The notes: a model not told the origin generated them from the sequence alone. DNA of 64,000 nt from Croceibacterium atlanticum (GCF_001008165.2 NZ_CP011452.2:2914001-2978000), one strand, 5' to 3'; numbered from the stretch's first letter, positions 50,335 through 60,122 are shown. Program-made: numbers and translations.

Positions 50335-51879
50335 TCAGTATTCTTCCGGCTCTTCCGGGGTTTCGCGGTGGTGGTCAGGCCCGGCCTTGCGCTCCCCACG
50401 GGCCAGCTTGAACACCACGCCCGACAGCAGCAGCAGCGCCAGAAGGTTGGGCAGCGCCATCGAGGCGTTGGAGATATCGCCCAGGCGCCACACCAGTTCG
50501 GACGGCTGCATCGCGCCGAAGAAGATGGCAACACACCACAGCACGCGCCAGCCGAAGTGCAGCATCTTTTCGCCCCGGCGGGTGGAGCCGGGCACGCGGT
50601 CATAGATGAAGGTGATCGCGCGTTCGCCGTAATAGGACCATGTCAGCATGGTCGTGAAGACGAACAGGATCAGCGCGACGCTGGCGATCAGCGTGCCGAT
50701 GGGGATGCCCGCCAGCGCGAAGGGGAAAGCCGCCGCAAAGGCGCCCGAAGTGGTCACGAAGCCCGACAATTGTGTGGTGCCGAGGTCCGACTGCCAGACA
50801 TGGCGCACCTGTTCCACCGAACCATCGGCCAGCGTGTGCGTGAAATTGCCTTCCACGGTCAAGATGACCAGCGCGGTCATCGTGCAGATCACGAGTGTGT
50901 CGATGAAGGTGCCGAGCATGGCCATGCGGCCCTGCTGTTCCGGATCGTCGGTCTGTGCCACGGCATGTGCGATCGGGGTCGAACCCTGGCCGCTCTCGTT
51001 GGAGAACAGGCCACGCGCCACGCCTGCGCGCAGCGCGATGATGATCGCCGCGCCCGCGAATCCGCCGCTTGCGCTCTGGAAGCTGAAGGCGCCGCCGAAG
51101 ATGCGGCCGAAGGTTTCGGGCAGGTCGGCGAAGTTGATGACCACCGCGATGAAGGCCATCGCGATGTAGAGCGCGGCCATGAAGGGCACGACCTTTTCCG
51201 CCACGCTGCCGATCGACTTGATCCCGCCGATAATGACGACGAACACCGCCAGCGCCACGATCAGCCCGCCCAGCCAGCGTTCCCAGCCGAACAGTTCGGT
51301 CAGCCCGCTGGCGACCTCGTTGGCCTGGATCGAATTGCCGGTGACGAGGGCGGAGAACAGCGTGCCGATGCAGAACACGATGGCAAGCCAGGTCCATTTC
51401 GGCCCCAGCCCCAGCATGATGTAGCTCATCGGGCCGCCGCGATAGACGCCGTCACTCGTGCGTTCGCGGTAGCGGATGGCGAGCGAGCCTTCGGCAAAGG
51501 CGAGAGCCATGCCGAACAGGGCGGTGACCCACATCCAGAAGATCGCGCCCGGCCCGCCCAGCGCGATGGCGGTGGCCACACCGGCAAGATTGCCCGTGCC
51601 CACCTGGCCCGAAAGCGCGGTGGAAAGCGCGGCGAAGGGCGAGATCTCGCCGGCGCCCGCACCCTTGCGCCCCTTGAACAGCCCGGCGAAGGCGCTGCCC
51701 AGCTTCACGATCGGATAGAATCGCAGGCCGACCATGATCCACAGGCCGATGCCCAGCAGGATGATGGTCATGGGGGGGAAGGGCAGAACCTCCTGGCCTC
51801 CCCAGGTTCCCACCCAGATGAAATCCGAGACATTCGTCACATGATCGATCAATGTTGCCGATTGTTGTTCTGCCGCCAC
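50335..51879 (-). CDS. AGCS-family alanine/glycine:sodium symporter
   Basis: An inner-membrane Na+-coupled amino acid importer of about 514 residues with ten or more helices. Family motifs: AALSTALSGQVGTGNLAGVATAIALGGPGAIFWMW (in blocks), RYRERTSDGVYRGGPMSYIM, GGIKSIGSVAEKVVPFMA and GLFSNESGQGSTPIAHAV. It takes up Ala or Gly and so could supply the glycine cleavage system. The GTG at 51879 has GGGGG upstream; a GTG at 51903 is the longer alternative. It is divergent from secE. Confidence 0.94.
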   Translation of the reverse strand: MAAEQQSATLIDHVTNVSDFIWVGTWGGQEVLPFPPMTIILLGIGLWIMVGLRFYPIVKLGSAFAGLFKGRKGAGAGEISPFAALSTALSGQVGTGNLAGVATAIALGGPGAIFWMWVTALFGMALAFAEGSLAIRYRERTSDGVYRGGPMSYIMLGLGPKWTWLAIVFCIGTLFSALVTGNSIQANEVASGLTELFGWERWLGGLIVALAVFVVIIGGIKSIGSVAEKVVPFMAALYIAMAFIAVVINFADLPETFGRIFGGAFSFQSASGGFAGAAIIIALRAGVARGLFSNESGQGSTPIAHAVAQTDDPEQQGRMAMLGTFIDTLVICTMTALVILTVEGNFTHTLADGSVEQVRHVWQSDLGTTQLSGFVTTSGAFAAAFPFALAGIPIGTLIASVALILFVFTTMLTWSYYGERAITFIYDRVPGSTRRGEKMLHFGWRVLWCVAIFFGAMQPSELVWRLGDISNASMALPNLLALLLLSGVVFKLARGERKAGPDHHRETPEEPEEY

Positions 51880-52141
51880 CCGAAGGCCCCCTTGATTTTG
51901 CACCCGTTTGTAAACCCAAAACTAGTCACAAGCCTGCAACGAAACCAGCCCCCAAAATCGGCAATCCTTGATGGATTCCGCAACTTCTGTGCACTCTACT
52001 TGCTATCTGACGGAGCAATCGCTAAATCGCTGGCGTCTTCCGACATCGGAGCATTGAAGCCCCTCCCGGTCTCGACCGGGGCGGCGATGATCCTATGGCG
52101 GAAAAGGAAACGTCAATTGCAAGTGCAAGGTCGGTGACGAA

Positions 52142-52336
52142 ATGGCCAAGGTCAGCCCCGGTGAATTCATCCGCCAGGTTCGCAGCGAAGCATCCAAGGT
52201 CGTGTGGCCGAGCCGTGAGGAAACGGTTCGCACCGCGATCTTCGTGGCGATCATGATGGTGATCCTGTCGGTCTTTTTCCTCGGCATCGACACATTGTTC
52301 AGCTTTATCGTGCAGTGGCTGCTGTCGCTGGTCTGA
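52142..52336 (+). CDS. secE: Preprotein translocase subunit SecE
   Basis: The essential small SecYEG subunit, 64 residues in the single-helix form usual outside enterobacteria. An amphipathic segment FIRQVRSEASKVVWPSREET (the conserved VxWPSRxE motif) precedes one transmembrane helix (TAIFVAIMMVILSVFFLGI). It is 34 bases before nusG. The leader upstream contains a small inverted repeat (CCCGGTC-TC-GACCGGG, 52065-52080) and no other gene. Confidence 0.97.
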   Translation: MAKVSPGEFIRQVRSEASKVVWPSREETVRTAIFVAIMMVILSVFFLGIDTLFSFIVQWLLSLV

Positions 52337-52370
52337 CGCGCGGCACTCGGAAATACACGGAAAGAGATAC

Positions 52371-52907
52371 ATGGCTCGCTGGTACATCATCCACGCCTAT
52401 TCCGGCTTCGAGAACAAGGTCCGCGATTCGATCATCGCCGAGGCTGAACGGCTCGGCCTGTCCGAAGGCGTTGAAGAGGTCGAAGTGCCGACCGAGACCA
52501 TTACCGAGGTCAAGCGCGGCAAGAAGGTTCAGGTCGAACGCAAGTTCATGCCGGGCTATGTCCTGGCCAAGCTCAACCTGACGGACGACGTCTATCACCT
52601 CGTCAAGAACACTCCGAAGGTTACGGGCTTTCTCGGTTCGGGCAACAAGCCTCAGCCGATTTCCGAAAAGGAAGCTGCCCGTTATTTCGGCGGAGTGGAA
52701 GAAGCGAAGGCTGCCCCGAAGAAGCAGGTTTCCGTCGATTACGAGATCGGCGATCAGGTCAAGGTGCTGGAAGGCCCCTTCGCCAGCTTCAACGGCGTGG
52801 TGGAAGAGCTGGATTTCGACAAGTCCAAGGTCAAGGTCAGCGTTTCCATCTTTGGCCGCGCGACCCCGGTCGAACTGGACTTCGAACAGGTCGAACTGGT
52901 CAAGTAG
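52371..52907 (+). CDS. nusG: Transcription termination/antitermination factor NusG
   Basis: A 178-residue NusG with the N-terminal NGN domain ([39 protein letters not shown]) and C-terminal KOW domain ([21 protein letters not shown]). It binds RNA polymerase and links it to Rho or ribosomal S10. The usual next gene is rplK, but here a 5-kb chaperone-usher cluster follows. A 12-bp palindrome, CGCTTGCAAGCG (52914-52925), lies 7 bases after the stop; no T run follows, so it is not a clear terminator. Confidence 0.98.
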   Translation: MARWYIIHAYSGFENKVRDSIIAEAERLGLSEGVEEVEVPTETITEVKRGKKVQVERKFMPGYVLAKLNLTDDVYHLVKNTPKVTGFLGSGNKPQPISEKEAARYFGGVEEAKAAPKKQVSVDYEIGDQVKVLEGPFASFNGVVEELDFDKSKVKVSVSIFGRATPVELDFEQVELVK

Positions 52908-53202
52908 ACCGCCCGCTTGCAAGCGTGAAATCCTTCCCATTTGCAGGGCAGGGCTTCACGCCTGGCGGGGCGGAGGCGCACTCTATCCAGACGCGGCTGC
53001 CAGGCATCATTCCCGGTGTCGGTCGCGATTATGGCGAGGCGCCTGTTTGGCCATGATCGCAGGGTAACCTGCGGTGAATGTTAACAACTTGCTAACTGGC
53101 AGTCTGGCGCACTCCCTGTGTCCCGTGGCTCGAATGCCGCGATGATCACACCTCCGGTTTACCGGGGCTCCAGTCCGAACAGGATGGAGAGGGAGAGGCT
53201 TC

Positions 53203-53736
53203 ATGACGCGCAAATTTTCATTATTTTCCGCTCTTTCTGCTCTTCTTGCCGTCGTTCCCGTCGGGGCGGCGCAGGCACAGGTGCAAGGCACCGCCACCGG
53301 CAGCCTGGAAGTTCTGCTTCGCGTTACCGAAGCGTGCGAAGTCAATGGCTCCGCCTCGGGCGGAACCGGTGAGGCTACGCTGGACTTCGGCGAGACATAG
53401 CTTCTGACATCCAGTGTTGATGGGGAAATCGGCGTCGGGGGTTCCGGCGGCATCGAGGTGCGCTGCAATCCCGGCGTTGCATATACGGTCGATTTCGGCC
53501 CTGGCGAGAACGCCACCGATGTCAGCGCCCGGGCCATGGCCGGGCCGACGGGCAGCGCCGAGGTCCCGTATCAGCTTTATTCCGATGCAGCGCGCAGCGT
53601 GGTCCTCACCCAGGTCAGCGACACGGGCAACGGCGCGTTTCAGAGCATCCCGATCTACGGAAGGGTTCCTGCGATCAGCCCCGCGCCGACGCCGGGTTCA
53701 TACCGCGACGTTGTGACCGTTACGGTCACGTTCTGA
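53203..53736 (+). pseudogene. Csu-type pilin subunit (spore coat U domain), interrupted by an in-frame amber codon
   Basis: One continuous frame encodes a typical 177-residue secreted SCPU-domain pilin: signal peptide MTRKFSLFSALSALLAVVPV... ending AQA, then EVLLRVTEACEVNGSASG, EVRCNPGVAYTVDFGPG, VPYQLYSDAARSVVL and IPIYGRVP, ending RDVVTVTVTF. A TAG at 53398-53400 (codon 66) splits it after LDFGET. No frameshift is involved and the downstream part keeps all family features, so this is either a recent nonsense mutation, a base-call error, or a suppressed stop. GGAGAGG precedes the ATG. It is the first gene of the pilus cluster and would be the major pilin. Confidence 0.85.
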
Positions 53737-53747
53737 TGGAGGCTCGC

Positions 53748-54464
53748 ATGTATATTCGTTCGCTTCTTGCCGCATGTGCCATGTTCGCGGCCAGCAGTGC
53801 CGCCTCGGCGCAGACATCGCTCCGCGTGCAGCCGGTCACGGTCGAAGTGCTGCACCCGTCGCAGGCAACGTCGGTATCACTGCAAAATACCGGAACTTCG
53901 CCGGTTTCGCTTCAATTGCGGATTTTCGAATGGACCCAGTCTGCGGATGGTTCGGACTCGATCCGCCCAACCGATGAAGTGGTTGTCAGCCCTCCGGCAG
54001 CCACGATTCCGGGCAATTCGACCTACACTATTCGCGTGGCGCGCACCGCCGGCGCAGTGGAAGGGGGCGAACGGAGTTACCGGCTGTGGATCGACGAGAT
54101 TCCCATCACCGCCGATACGACGGACGACAATGCGGCAGTGGATGTCCGCCTGCGTTACGACATGCCCGTATTCTTCGGGGATCCCGCCGCGGAGTCGAAT
54201 CTCGAATGGACGGCCTATCGTTCTGACGGAACCCTCGTCGTCGAAGCATCCAATCGCGGCACCCGACATGCACGGGTCGTGGGGATGAGTCTGGGCGATG
54301 TCACCATCGGCAAGGGACTGATGGGCTATGTCCTCCCCGGTTCCACGCGCCGCTGGGTGTCGCCGGCCGGTGCCGAGCTTCCGCCGGCCGGTACCGAGGC
54401 GACACTCGTGACGGAAGTTGGCAAGGTTGAAGTCCGCAAACCTCTCAAGATTGCGAACCGCTAG
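53748..54464 (+). CDS. Csu-type periplasmic pilus chaperone
   Basis: A 238-residue PapD-like chaperone that donates a strand to pilin subunits in the periplasm. It has a signal peptide (YIRSLLAACAMFAASSAASA), then SLRVQPVTVEVLHPSQATSVSLQNTGTSPVSLQLRIFEW (in family order) and TIRVARTAGAVEGGERSYRLWIDEIP, which contains the SYRLWIDE variant of the chaperone signature. The second domain is LEWTAYRSDGTLVVEASNRGTRHARV. The ATG at 53748 has GGAGG upstream; an ATG overlapping the previous stop (53736) is also in frame. Confidence 0.92.
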   Translation: MYIRSLLAACAMFAASSAASAQTSLRVQPVTVEVLHPSQATSVSLQNTGTSPVSLQLRIFEWTQSADGSDSIRPTDEVVVSPPAATIPGNSTYTIRVARTAGAVEGGERSYRLWIDEIPITADTTDDNAAVDVRLRYDMPVFFGDPAAESNLEWTAYRSDGTLVVEASNRGTRHARVVGMSLGDVTIGKGLMGYVLPGSTRRWVSPAGAELPPAGTEATLVTEVGKVEVRKPLKIANR

Positions 54465-54551
54465 AGTCCTTGTAGCTTGCCCGGACCGCTTCGGGCGATC
54501 ACGAGGCAGCTGGCGGCGGCCAAGGCAGGGCGGCATTGATCGTCAGTCATT

Positions 54552-56957
54552 ATGACGGTGCATGGCCGCCTCTGCCTGCTTGCCGCGACAGCGGCGTGTC
54601 TGGCGGCACCGGCTCCGCCCGCCGGGGCACAGGATGTCGCAGTGGCGGAACAGGTTCAGCTCATCCTTGACGTAAGGCTGAACGGAGTACGCTCTCCGCT
54701 GCTCTGGCAGTTCGTCCTGCTTCCCGATAGCACGCTGGCGACCAGCACCAGAAGGCTCGGCCTGCTGGGATTCGACGTGCGCGGCCTGCCGCCGGAAGCT
54801 GAAATCGTGCGCCTCGATGACCTTCCCGGCATCCGCTACCGCTATGTCGAGGCCCGCCAGATGGTCGAGATCGATGCGAGCGATGATGCGCTGGTGCCGG
54901 TCGTGCTGGATTCTGCATCCAGACCCGCCCCGATCGATCCTGACAAGCTTGTCCGGAATCTCGGGGCGGTCCTCAATTACGGCCTCTATACCGATATCGG
55001 GCAGCATGGGTTGAGCGCTGTCGGGCAATATAATCTGCGTCTGCTGACCTGGCACGGCGTTGGTGAGACAAACGGCTATGCCACCTGGGTGAATGGGCGC
55101 GCGCGCAAGAATTTATCGCATGTGCGGCTGGATACACGCTGGCGCTATGTCGATGTGCGTCGCACCGCCGTTCTGACGATCGGGGATTCGATCGCGGATC
55201 CCGGCACGCTTGGCAATGCATACCGCTTCGCCGGAATCCAGCTGCGCCGCGATTTTGGCCGCCGCAGCGATCTGGTGACGAATGTATTGCCGGTCCTTTC
55301 CGGATCGGCGGCCGTGCCATCGACCCTGGACTTGTATATCAACGGCCTGCGATACTTCACTGGTGAAGTCGGCCGCGGACCATTCCAGTTCCGGTCCTTG
55401 CCCAATATCGGCGGCGGGGCGACTGCCAGAATGGTCCTGACCGATGCGACCGGGCGAGAAACCGAGATCAGCAAGCCGCTCTTCTTCGTGGAGGGGGTGC
55501 TGCCCAGGGGGATGCTGGATTTCTCGATGGAGATCGGCTTTCCGCGTGTGAACTATGGTGTGGATTCCTTCGATTATTACGGCAAGATCACCGGATCGGG
55601 AATGATCCGATATGGCGTGACGGACGGGTTCACCCTGCGCGCCTACGCCGAAAGCATGCCGGGCCTGAGCAGCGGAACCGTGGGAGGCACGGCACGGCTG
55701 GGCAGTATCGGTTCCCTCTCCGTGGCGCTGGCCGGCAGCCATTTTGAAGGGGATTTCGGTGTGCGCTACCAGGTGGACGGTCACGTTACGCTGGGCGGGG
55801 TCGATCTCTATGCTTCTGTGAATCGTGCAGACACCGATTTTCAGAATATCGTGACTGTCACCTCTATCCGGAAGGCGGCGAGGCCGCCGGTCCTGGATCT
55901 TCCCTCGGGTCCGGTGGTGGGGCCGATTGACGAACCTGTCCAGATCGCGTTTTCACGGCGCACCCAGCGGGTGGCCGCCAGCTTCACCCTTGCCCGGACC
56001 GGGGTCAATCTGGGCTTCACCAATGCCCAGCTCCCCGAACAGAAGATCCGCATGGTCAATATGGCGCTGAGCCGCCCCCTCGGTCGGCGCGTCGCGGCCT
56101 GGGCGAACAGCTACCGGGATTTCGGCAGCCGCAAGGATTATGGCGTGATCGCCGGGATCAGCATCACCTTGGGCAAGCATGGCTGGGGCAGCAGCAATTT
56201 CTCGCATCGTCGCGATCACGCCATGGTGTCGACGCGTGTCACCCATGCGAGGAACGAGGGGCATGGCAGCGTGGGCTGGAGCGTCGTGAACAATCAGCAG
56301 CTTTCGGGCGACCGACCCGGTATTCGCGCGGCCAACATGACTTACAATGCGCATCACACGATATTGGGGGCGGGTATCGAACAGTCCGGCGATCGCGTCA
56401 CCGGACATGCATCCGTCGAAGGTGCGGTGGTCGCGATGGGCGGGCTGTATTTCGCCCCGCGCATCGGCAGCAGTTTCGCGGTGGTGAAGGGCGCAGGTGC
56501 CAATACGCCGGTGAAGGTCAATACGCGCGAGATGACACATACGGACCGCAATGGCCGCGCGCTTGTGCCGGATCTGCGCTCGCTTGCGGTGAACCGTGTG
56601 GCAATCGACCCGACCAATCTCCCCGTGGATGTCAGGGCGCAGCGGACCGAAGTCGAGGTAATTCCCGATGATCGGGCGGGGGCGATCATAGATTTCGGCG
56701 TAGCTCCCGAGGCCGCAGCGGTTCTGGTGCTCGTTGATGCTGACGGTCAACCGCTTCCGCTCGGTTCGCTCGCCACGCTCGAGGGCGGAACCGAAGAAGC
56801 CGTGATCGGCTATGACGGGCGCACCTATGTGACCGGGCTTGCTGCCCGTAATCGCCTTGTCGTGCAGCGCGGCGGGGCCCCTGATTGCAGCGTCGAATTC
56901 GATTTCGCACCTGTTCCGGGGCGCCAGGTAACGATCGGACCCCTCACATGCCGCTAA
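54552..56957 (+). CDS. Csu-type outer-membrane pilus usher
   Basis: An 801-residue usher that forms the outer-membrane pore for pilus assembly. Signal peptide CLLAATAACLAAPAPPAGA, N-terminal domain LILDVRLNGVRSPLLWQFVLLPDSTL, then the barrel with VPSTLDLYINGLRYFTGEVGRGPFQFRSLP, TDATGRETEISKPLFFVEGVLPRGMLDFSMEIGFPR and a C-terminal GYDGRTYVTGLA (blocks in usher order). It ends in a plug-domain-like pair of cysteines (DCSVEF ... GPLTCR). The stop overlaps the tip-subunit start by 10 bases. Confidence 0.94.
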   Translation: MTVHGRLCLLAATAACLAAPAPPAGAQDVAVAEQVQLILDVRLNGVRSPLLWQFVLLPDSTLATSTRRLGLLGFDVRGLPPEAEIVRLDDLPGIRYRYVEARQMVEIDASDDALVPVVLDSASRPAPIDPDKLVRNLGAVLNYGLYTDIGQHGLSAVGQYNLRLLTWHGVGETNGYATWVNGRARKNLSHVRLDTRWRYVDVRRTAVLTIGDSIADPGTLGNAYRFAGIQLRRDFGRRSDLVTNVLPVLSGSAAVPSTLDLYINGLRYFTGEVGRGPFQFRSLPNIGGGATARMVLTDATGRETEISKPLFFVEGVLPRGMLDFSMEIGFPRVNYGVDSFDYYGKITGSGMIRYGVTDGFTLRAYAESMPGLSSGTVGGTARLGSIGSLSVALAGSHFEGDFGVRYQVDGHVTLGGVDLYASVNRADTDFQNIVTVTSIRKAARPPVLDLPSGPVVGPIDEPVQIAFSRRTQRVAASFTLARTGVNLGFTNAQLPEQKIRMVNMALSRPLGRRVAAWANSYRDFGSRKDYGVIAGISITLGKHGWGSSNFSHRRDHAMVSTRVTHARNEGHGSVGWSVVNNQQLSGDRPGIRAANMTYNAHHTILGAGIEQSGDRVTGHASVEGAVVAMGGLYFAPRIGSSFAVVKGAGANTPVKVNTREMTHTDRNGRALVPDLRSLAVNRVAIDPTNLPVDVRAQRTEVEVIPDDRAGAIIDFGVAPEAAAVLVLVDADGQPLPLGSLATLEGGTEEAVIGYDGRTYVTGLAARNRLVVQRGGAPDCSVEFDFAPVPGRQVTIGPLTCR

Positions 56958-57877
56958 CCCGGTTCCGCGCTGCAATATTGGCGCTGCTGCTTGGCGCGCT
57001 CTTCCTGCTGTGGCCGGAGCGGGCGGCGGCGAATGTGGTGTGCTCGCTCGCCAGCCATCCGGTCACTCTCGCTTTCGGCACTTCCATGGTCGGGAGCGGC
57101 GAAGTCCGCTATACCTGCCGCAATTACGATCCGCGCCCGCGAAGCTTCACGATCTGCACGGCCCCGGGTACGCCAAGCTTTCCTGGAACCATCCAGCAAC
57201 CGGTGATGATCAGCGGCAACAACCGGCAGAACTTCAACATCTATTCCGATTCCGCTGCGACAGTTCCCTGGACTTCTGCCAATCCGATCAACCGGGCGGT
57301 GACCGTGGCCGCCGGAGGCACGGCCACTGGCAGCCTTCCCTTCTACGGCAGGATAGCATCCGGCCAGCTCTCGACCGTGGGCAATTACCAGGCGTTTTTC
57401 TTCAACGTGGTGCTCGGTTTCCTGTCGCCCACCGGGCAGGGTTGCCAGCCGGTGCAGTCCGATCTGAATGGGCTGGATTTCACGCTGTTCGTGACCGCTT
57501 CCGTAACAGAAGCCTGTTCGCTGGGCACCACCGAGGCAGTCGATTTCGGCACACCCGCCGGTCTTTGGACCCGTGCGGACGCGGCCGGAGCGGTGCAGGT
57601 TTCGTGCCCCGGCGGCGTTCGCTGGTCGCTGGGTTTCGGCGCGGGTATGCATGCCGTCGGCGGGGAACGGCGTATGCAGAGCGGGGAAGGCAATTATGTT
57701 CCCTATCGCCTCTATCGCGATGCAGCGCGATCGATGCCGATTGGCGTTGATGAAGCGATCGTCGGTTCCGGCAATGGTGCGGTCCAGTCCGTCCCTGTCT
57801 ATGGCCGTGTCGATCTGGTCCGGCCGCCCCCGGTGGGGAATTATTCCGACAGGATCATCGTCGTGCTCAGTTTCTGA
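56948..57877 (+). CDS. Csu-type two-domain tip subunit (spore coat U domains)
   Basis: A 309-residue exported protein with a signal peptide (FRAAILALLLGALFLLWPERAAA) and two SCPU domains, roughly residues 29-180 and 185-309. Each has Cys pairs and a terminal pilin-like strand: SLPFYGRIASGQLSTVGNYQ in the first, VPVYGRVDLVRPPPVGNYSD in the second. The CsuE-type two-domain tip adhesin has this layout. The ATG overlaps the usher stop by 10 bases. It is the last gene before rplK. Confidence 0.9.
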   Translation: MPLTRFRAAILALLLGALFLLWPERAAANVVCSLASHPVTLAFGTSMVGSGEVRYTCRNYDPRPRSFTICTAPGTPSFPGTIQQPVMISGNNRQNFNIYSDSAATVPWTSANPINRAVTVAAGGTATGSLPFYGRIASGQLSTVGNYQAFFFNVVLGFLSPTGQGCQPVQSDLNGLDFTLFVTASVTEACSLGTTEAVDFGTPAGLWTRADAAGAVQVSCPGGVRWSLGFGAGMHAVGGERRMQSGEGNYVPYRLYRDAARSMPIGVDEAIVGSGNGAVQSVPVYGRVDLVRPPPVGNYSDRIIVVLSF

Positions 57878-58058
57878 ATGGCCGCAATGGCGTTCCGCCG
57901 GGCATCCATGCTTGCGTTTTGGCGCAGAAACGCTATGTGCCCGCGTTCCCAGCGACAGTTCGGGAATCCGTGCGGGAGAGATGCGTGGCATCTCGCTTGA
58001 CCGCTTACCATGAGCTTCGCGTTCCGGCGCGGGGCGAAAGTGTGAAAGGAGTGGCCTC

Positions 58059-58490
58059 ATGGCCAAGAAGATCGAAGGCTATATCAAGCTGCAGGTGCCT
58101 GCCGGCGCCGCCAATCCGTCTCCGCCGATCGGCCCGGCCCTGGGCCAGCGCGGCGTGAACATCATGGAATTCTGCAAGGCGTTCAACGCTGCGACGCAGG
58201 ATCTTGAAAAGAGCGCGCCGATCCCGACGGTCATCACCGTCTATGCGGACCGTTCGTTCACGTTCGAGACCAAGACCCCGCCCGCCAGCTTCTATCTGAA
58301 GAAGGCCGCCAAGCTGAAGTCCGGTTCCAAGGAACCCGGCAAGGTTTCGGCAGGAACCATCAAGCGTTCGCAGGTCGCCGAAATCGCCGAGGCGAAGATG
58401 AAGGATCTGAACGCCAACGATATCGAGCAGGCAACCAAGATCATCGAAGGCTCCGCCCGTTCGATGGGCCTCGAAGTGGTGGAGGGCTGA
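58059..58490 (+). CDS. rplK: 50S ribosomal protein L11
   Basis: A 143-residue L11, starting [20 protein letters not shown] and containing [21 protein letters not shown]. It forms the GTPase-associated centre with 23S rRNA. GGAGTGG precedes the ATG. The 181-base gap from the pilus cluster has a hairpin GAGATGC-GTG-GCATCTC (57978-57994) and a TTGACC at 57997, a plausible leader and -35, so rplKA may have its own promoter. rplA follows after 4 bases. Confidence 0.98.
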   Translation: MAKKIEGYIKLQVPAGAANPSPPIGPALGQRGVNIMEFCKAFNAATQDLEKSAPIPTVITVYADRSFTFETKTPPASFYLKKAAKLKSGSKEPGKVSAGTIKRSQVAEIAEAKMKDLNANDIEQATKIIEGSARSMGLEVVEG

Positions 58491-58494
58491 ACCA

Positions 58495-59193
58495 ATGGCT
58501 AAGCTGAGCAAGAAGCAGAAGGTGCTGGCCGAGAAGGTCGATGCCGACAAGCTGTATGGCTTCGAAGAAGCGCTGGCCCTGCTGAAGGACCTGGCGAGCA
58601 AGAAGTTTGACGAGACGGTTGAAGTCGCGATGAATCTTGGCGTCGATCCGCGCCATGCGGACCAGATGGTTCGCGGCATGGTTTCGCTGCCGTCGGGCAC
58701 CGGCAAGACCGTCAAGGTCGCCGTGTTCGCCAAGGATGCGAAGGCGCAGGAAGCGCTGGATGCAGGTGCGGACAAGGTCGGCGCCGAAGACCTGATGGAA
58801 GACATGCAGGCCGGCAATCTCGACTATGACCGCGTGATCGCATCGCCGGACATGATGGGCGTGGTTGGCCGCCTGGGCAAGCTGCTGGGTCCGAAGGGCC
58901 TGATGCCGAACCCGAAGCTGGGCACCGTGACCCCGAACGTGGCGCAGGCCGTGAAGGACGCCAAGGGCGGCCAGGTCGAATTCCGCGTGGAAAAGCAGGG
59001 CATCATCCATTCCGGCATCGGCAAGCTGTCGTTCAAGGATGAAGACCTGAAGGCGAACTTCAAGGCGCTGACCGATGCAGTGGTCAAGGCCAAGCCGTCG
59101 GGCGCCAAGGGCAAGTATGTCCGCAAGATTTCCCTGACCTCCACCATGGGCCCGGGCATCAAGATCGACATGACCGAGGTCGAAGGCGCCTGA
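58495..59193 (+). CDS. rplA: 50S ribosomal protein L1
   Basis: A 232-residue L1, the L1-stalk protein and, in E. coli, the repressor of its own operon. Motifs: [41 protein letters not shown] (in blocks), [39 protein letters not shown] and [12 protein letters not shown]. It is followed by a textbook terminator, so rplJ-rplL-rpoBC are not cotranscribed with it here. Confidence 0.98.
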   Translation: MAKLSKKQKVLAEKVDADKLYGFEEALALLKDLASKKFDETVEVAMNLGVDPRHADQMVRGMVSLPSGTGKTVKVAVFAKDAKAQEALDAGADKVGAEDLMEDMQAGNLDYDRVIASPDMMGVVGRLGKLLGPKGLMPNPKLGTVTPNVAQAVKDAKGGQVEFRVEKQGIIHSGIGKLSFKDEDLKANFKALTDAVVKAKPSGAKGKYVRKISLTSTMGPGIKIDMTEVEGA

Positions 59194-59217
59194 GCCTTTC
59201 CTCGCAAGAGATCACCA

Positions 59218-59252
59218 AGGGGGCCGGCGGAGCGATCCGCCGGCCCTTTTTG
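59218..59252 (+). terminator. Rho-independent terminator after rplA
   Basis: GGGCCGGCGGA (59221-59231), loop GCGA, TCCGCCGGCCC (59236-59246), then TTTTTG. An 11-bp perfect GC-rich stem with T run 27 bases after the rplA stop. Confidence 0.95.
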
Positions 59253-59273
59253 TTTGGGGGCGGCAGGGGCTGA

Positions 59274-60122
59274 TCAGATCGCGTTCAGAGGGTCGTAAAG
59301 CGCATTTTGGTGAACCGCTATGCGCTGGCGCAATGCAGCGTCGAACTGGCGCATGGCGCGGTCGGCGCGATGGCGGGCCAATTTCTCGCGCAGGCGCTGC
59401 CATTGCGTTCTTTCGCCGATTTTTTCGCGTAATTCCCGATTGCGCTGGTGAATGGTTGCCCGGCTCGTATGGATCGAAGAGCCGTTCGCCATTTCCAGCA
59501 AGGGGAAGGGATATGCCAGCGTGACTGGCACACCGGTTTCCCAGAAGCGGTCAAAGGTCATGTCTATGGAGGCGAGAAGGCCGGTCTCGCGGATATGGCC
59601 AGTCAATTGCAAGGCGCCTTCGCGCGATACGATGTAGCATTGCGTGCCGAGCGCGGGCCATGATGCGCGATAGAATAGCTGCCGTCCGATATTGGCGATG
59701 AAATGCGCCGGCACGAAGAAACGGGCATAGAGTTTCAGATAGTGGACCTGGCAGAGATCCATGAAGTTGATCATCGGCCCGATCGAAAAATTGGGATCGA
59801 TCAGCAGGTCATCTTCCATGACGACAAGGTACTGCGTCCGCCCATCGGCGAGCCAGGTTTCCAGCATCGCGATGTGGCTGGCCGCGCAGCTCCGCTCCGC
59901 CGCGGAGAGTATCGAGCCATAAGACCGGAATGCCGCTTCCTCGTCATATCGGACTGACAGTTCGTCCGCCGGAACGACATCAAAAAACTTCCAGTCGCAG
60001 TCAGGCAATTCCGCGAACATACGGGTAATGCGATCCCGCCTTTCAAGGGCGGAAGGAAATGAGAGAACGGACACTTCAAATGCTTGGGAAGCCGGGTGAA
60101 TGTCTGCGTAGTTCGTAGGCAT
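59274..60122 (-). CDS. Family 25 glycosyltransferase
   Basis: A 282-residue GT25-type enzyme, the group that adds sugars (often beta-galactosyl) to LPS cores. Blocks: VLSFPSALERRDRITRMFAEL, WKFFDVVPADEL, ILSAAERSCAASHIAMLETWL, YLVVMEDDLLID (the metal-binding acidic motif) and ALGTQCYIVSREGALQLTGH. It is monocistronic, facing the rplA terminator, and no other LPS genes are adjacent. GGGG lies a few bases before the ATG, and TTGACT at about 60210 could be its -35. Acceptor unknown. Confidence 0.85.
   Translation of the reverse strand: MPTNYADIHPASQAFEVSVLSFPSALERRDRITRMFAELPDCDWKFFDVVPADELSVRYDEEAAFRSYGSILSAAERSCAASHIAMLETWLADGRTQYLVVMEDDLLIDPNFSIGPMINFMDLCQVHYLKLYARFFVPAHFIANIGRQLFYRASWPALGTQCYIVSREGALQLTGHIRETGLLASIDMTFDRFWETGVPVTLAYPFPLLEMANGSSIHTSRATIHQRNRELREKIGERTQWQRLREKLARHRADRAMRQFDAALRQRIAVHQNALYDPLNAI

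Noticed and set aside
50368-52137. 589-codon plus-strand frame opposite the symporter and secE leader
   Set aside because: Composition (His/Asp/Gln/Arg rich) is that of an antisense shadow in high-GC DNA; the minus-strand AGCS gene explains the region.
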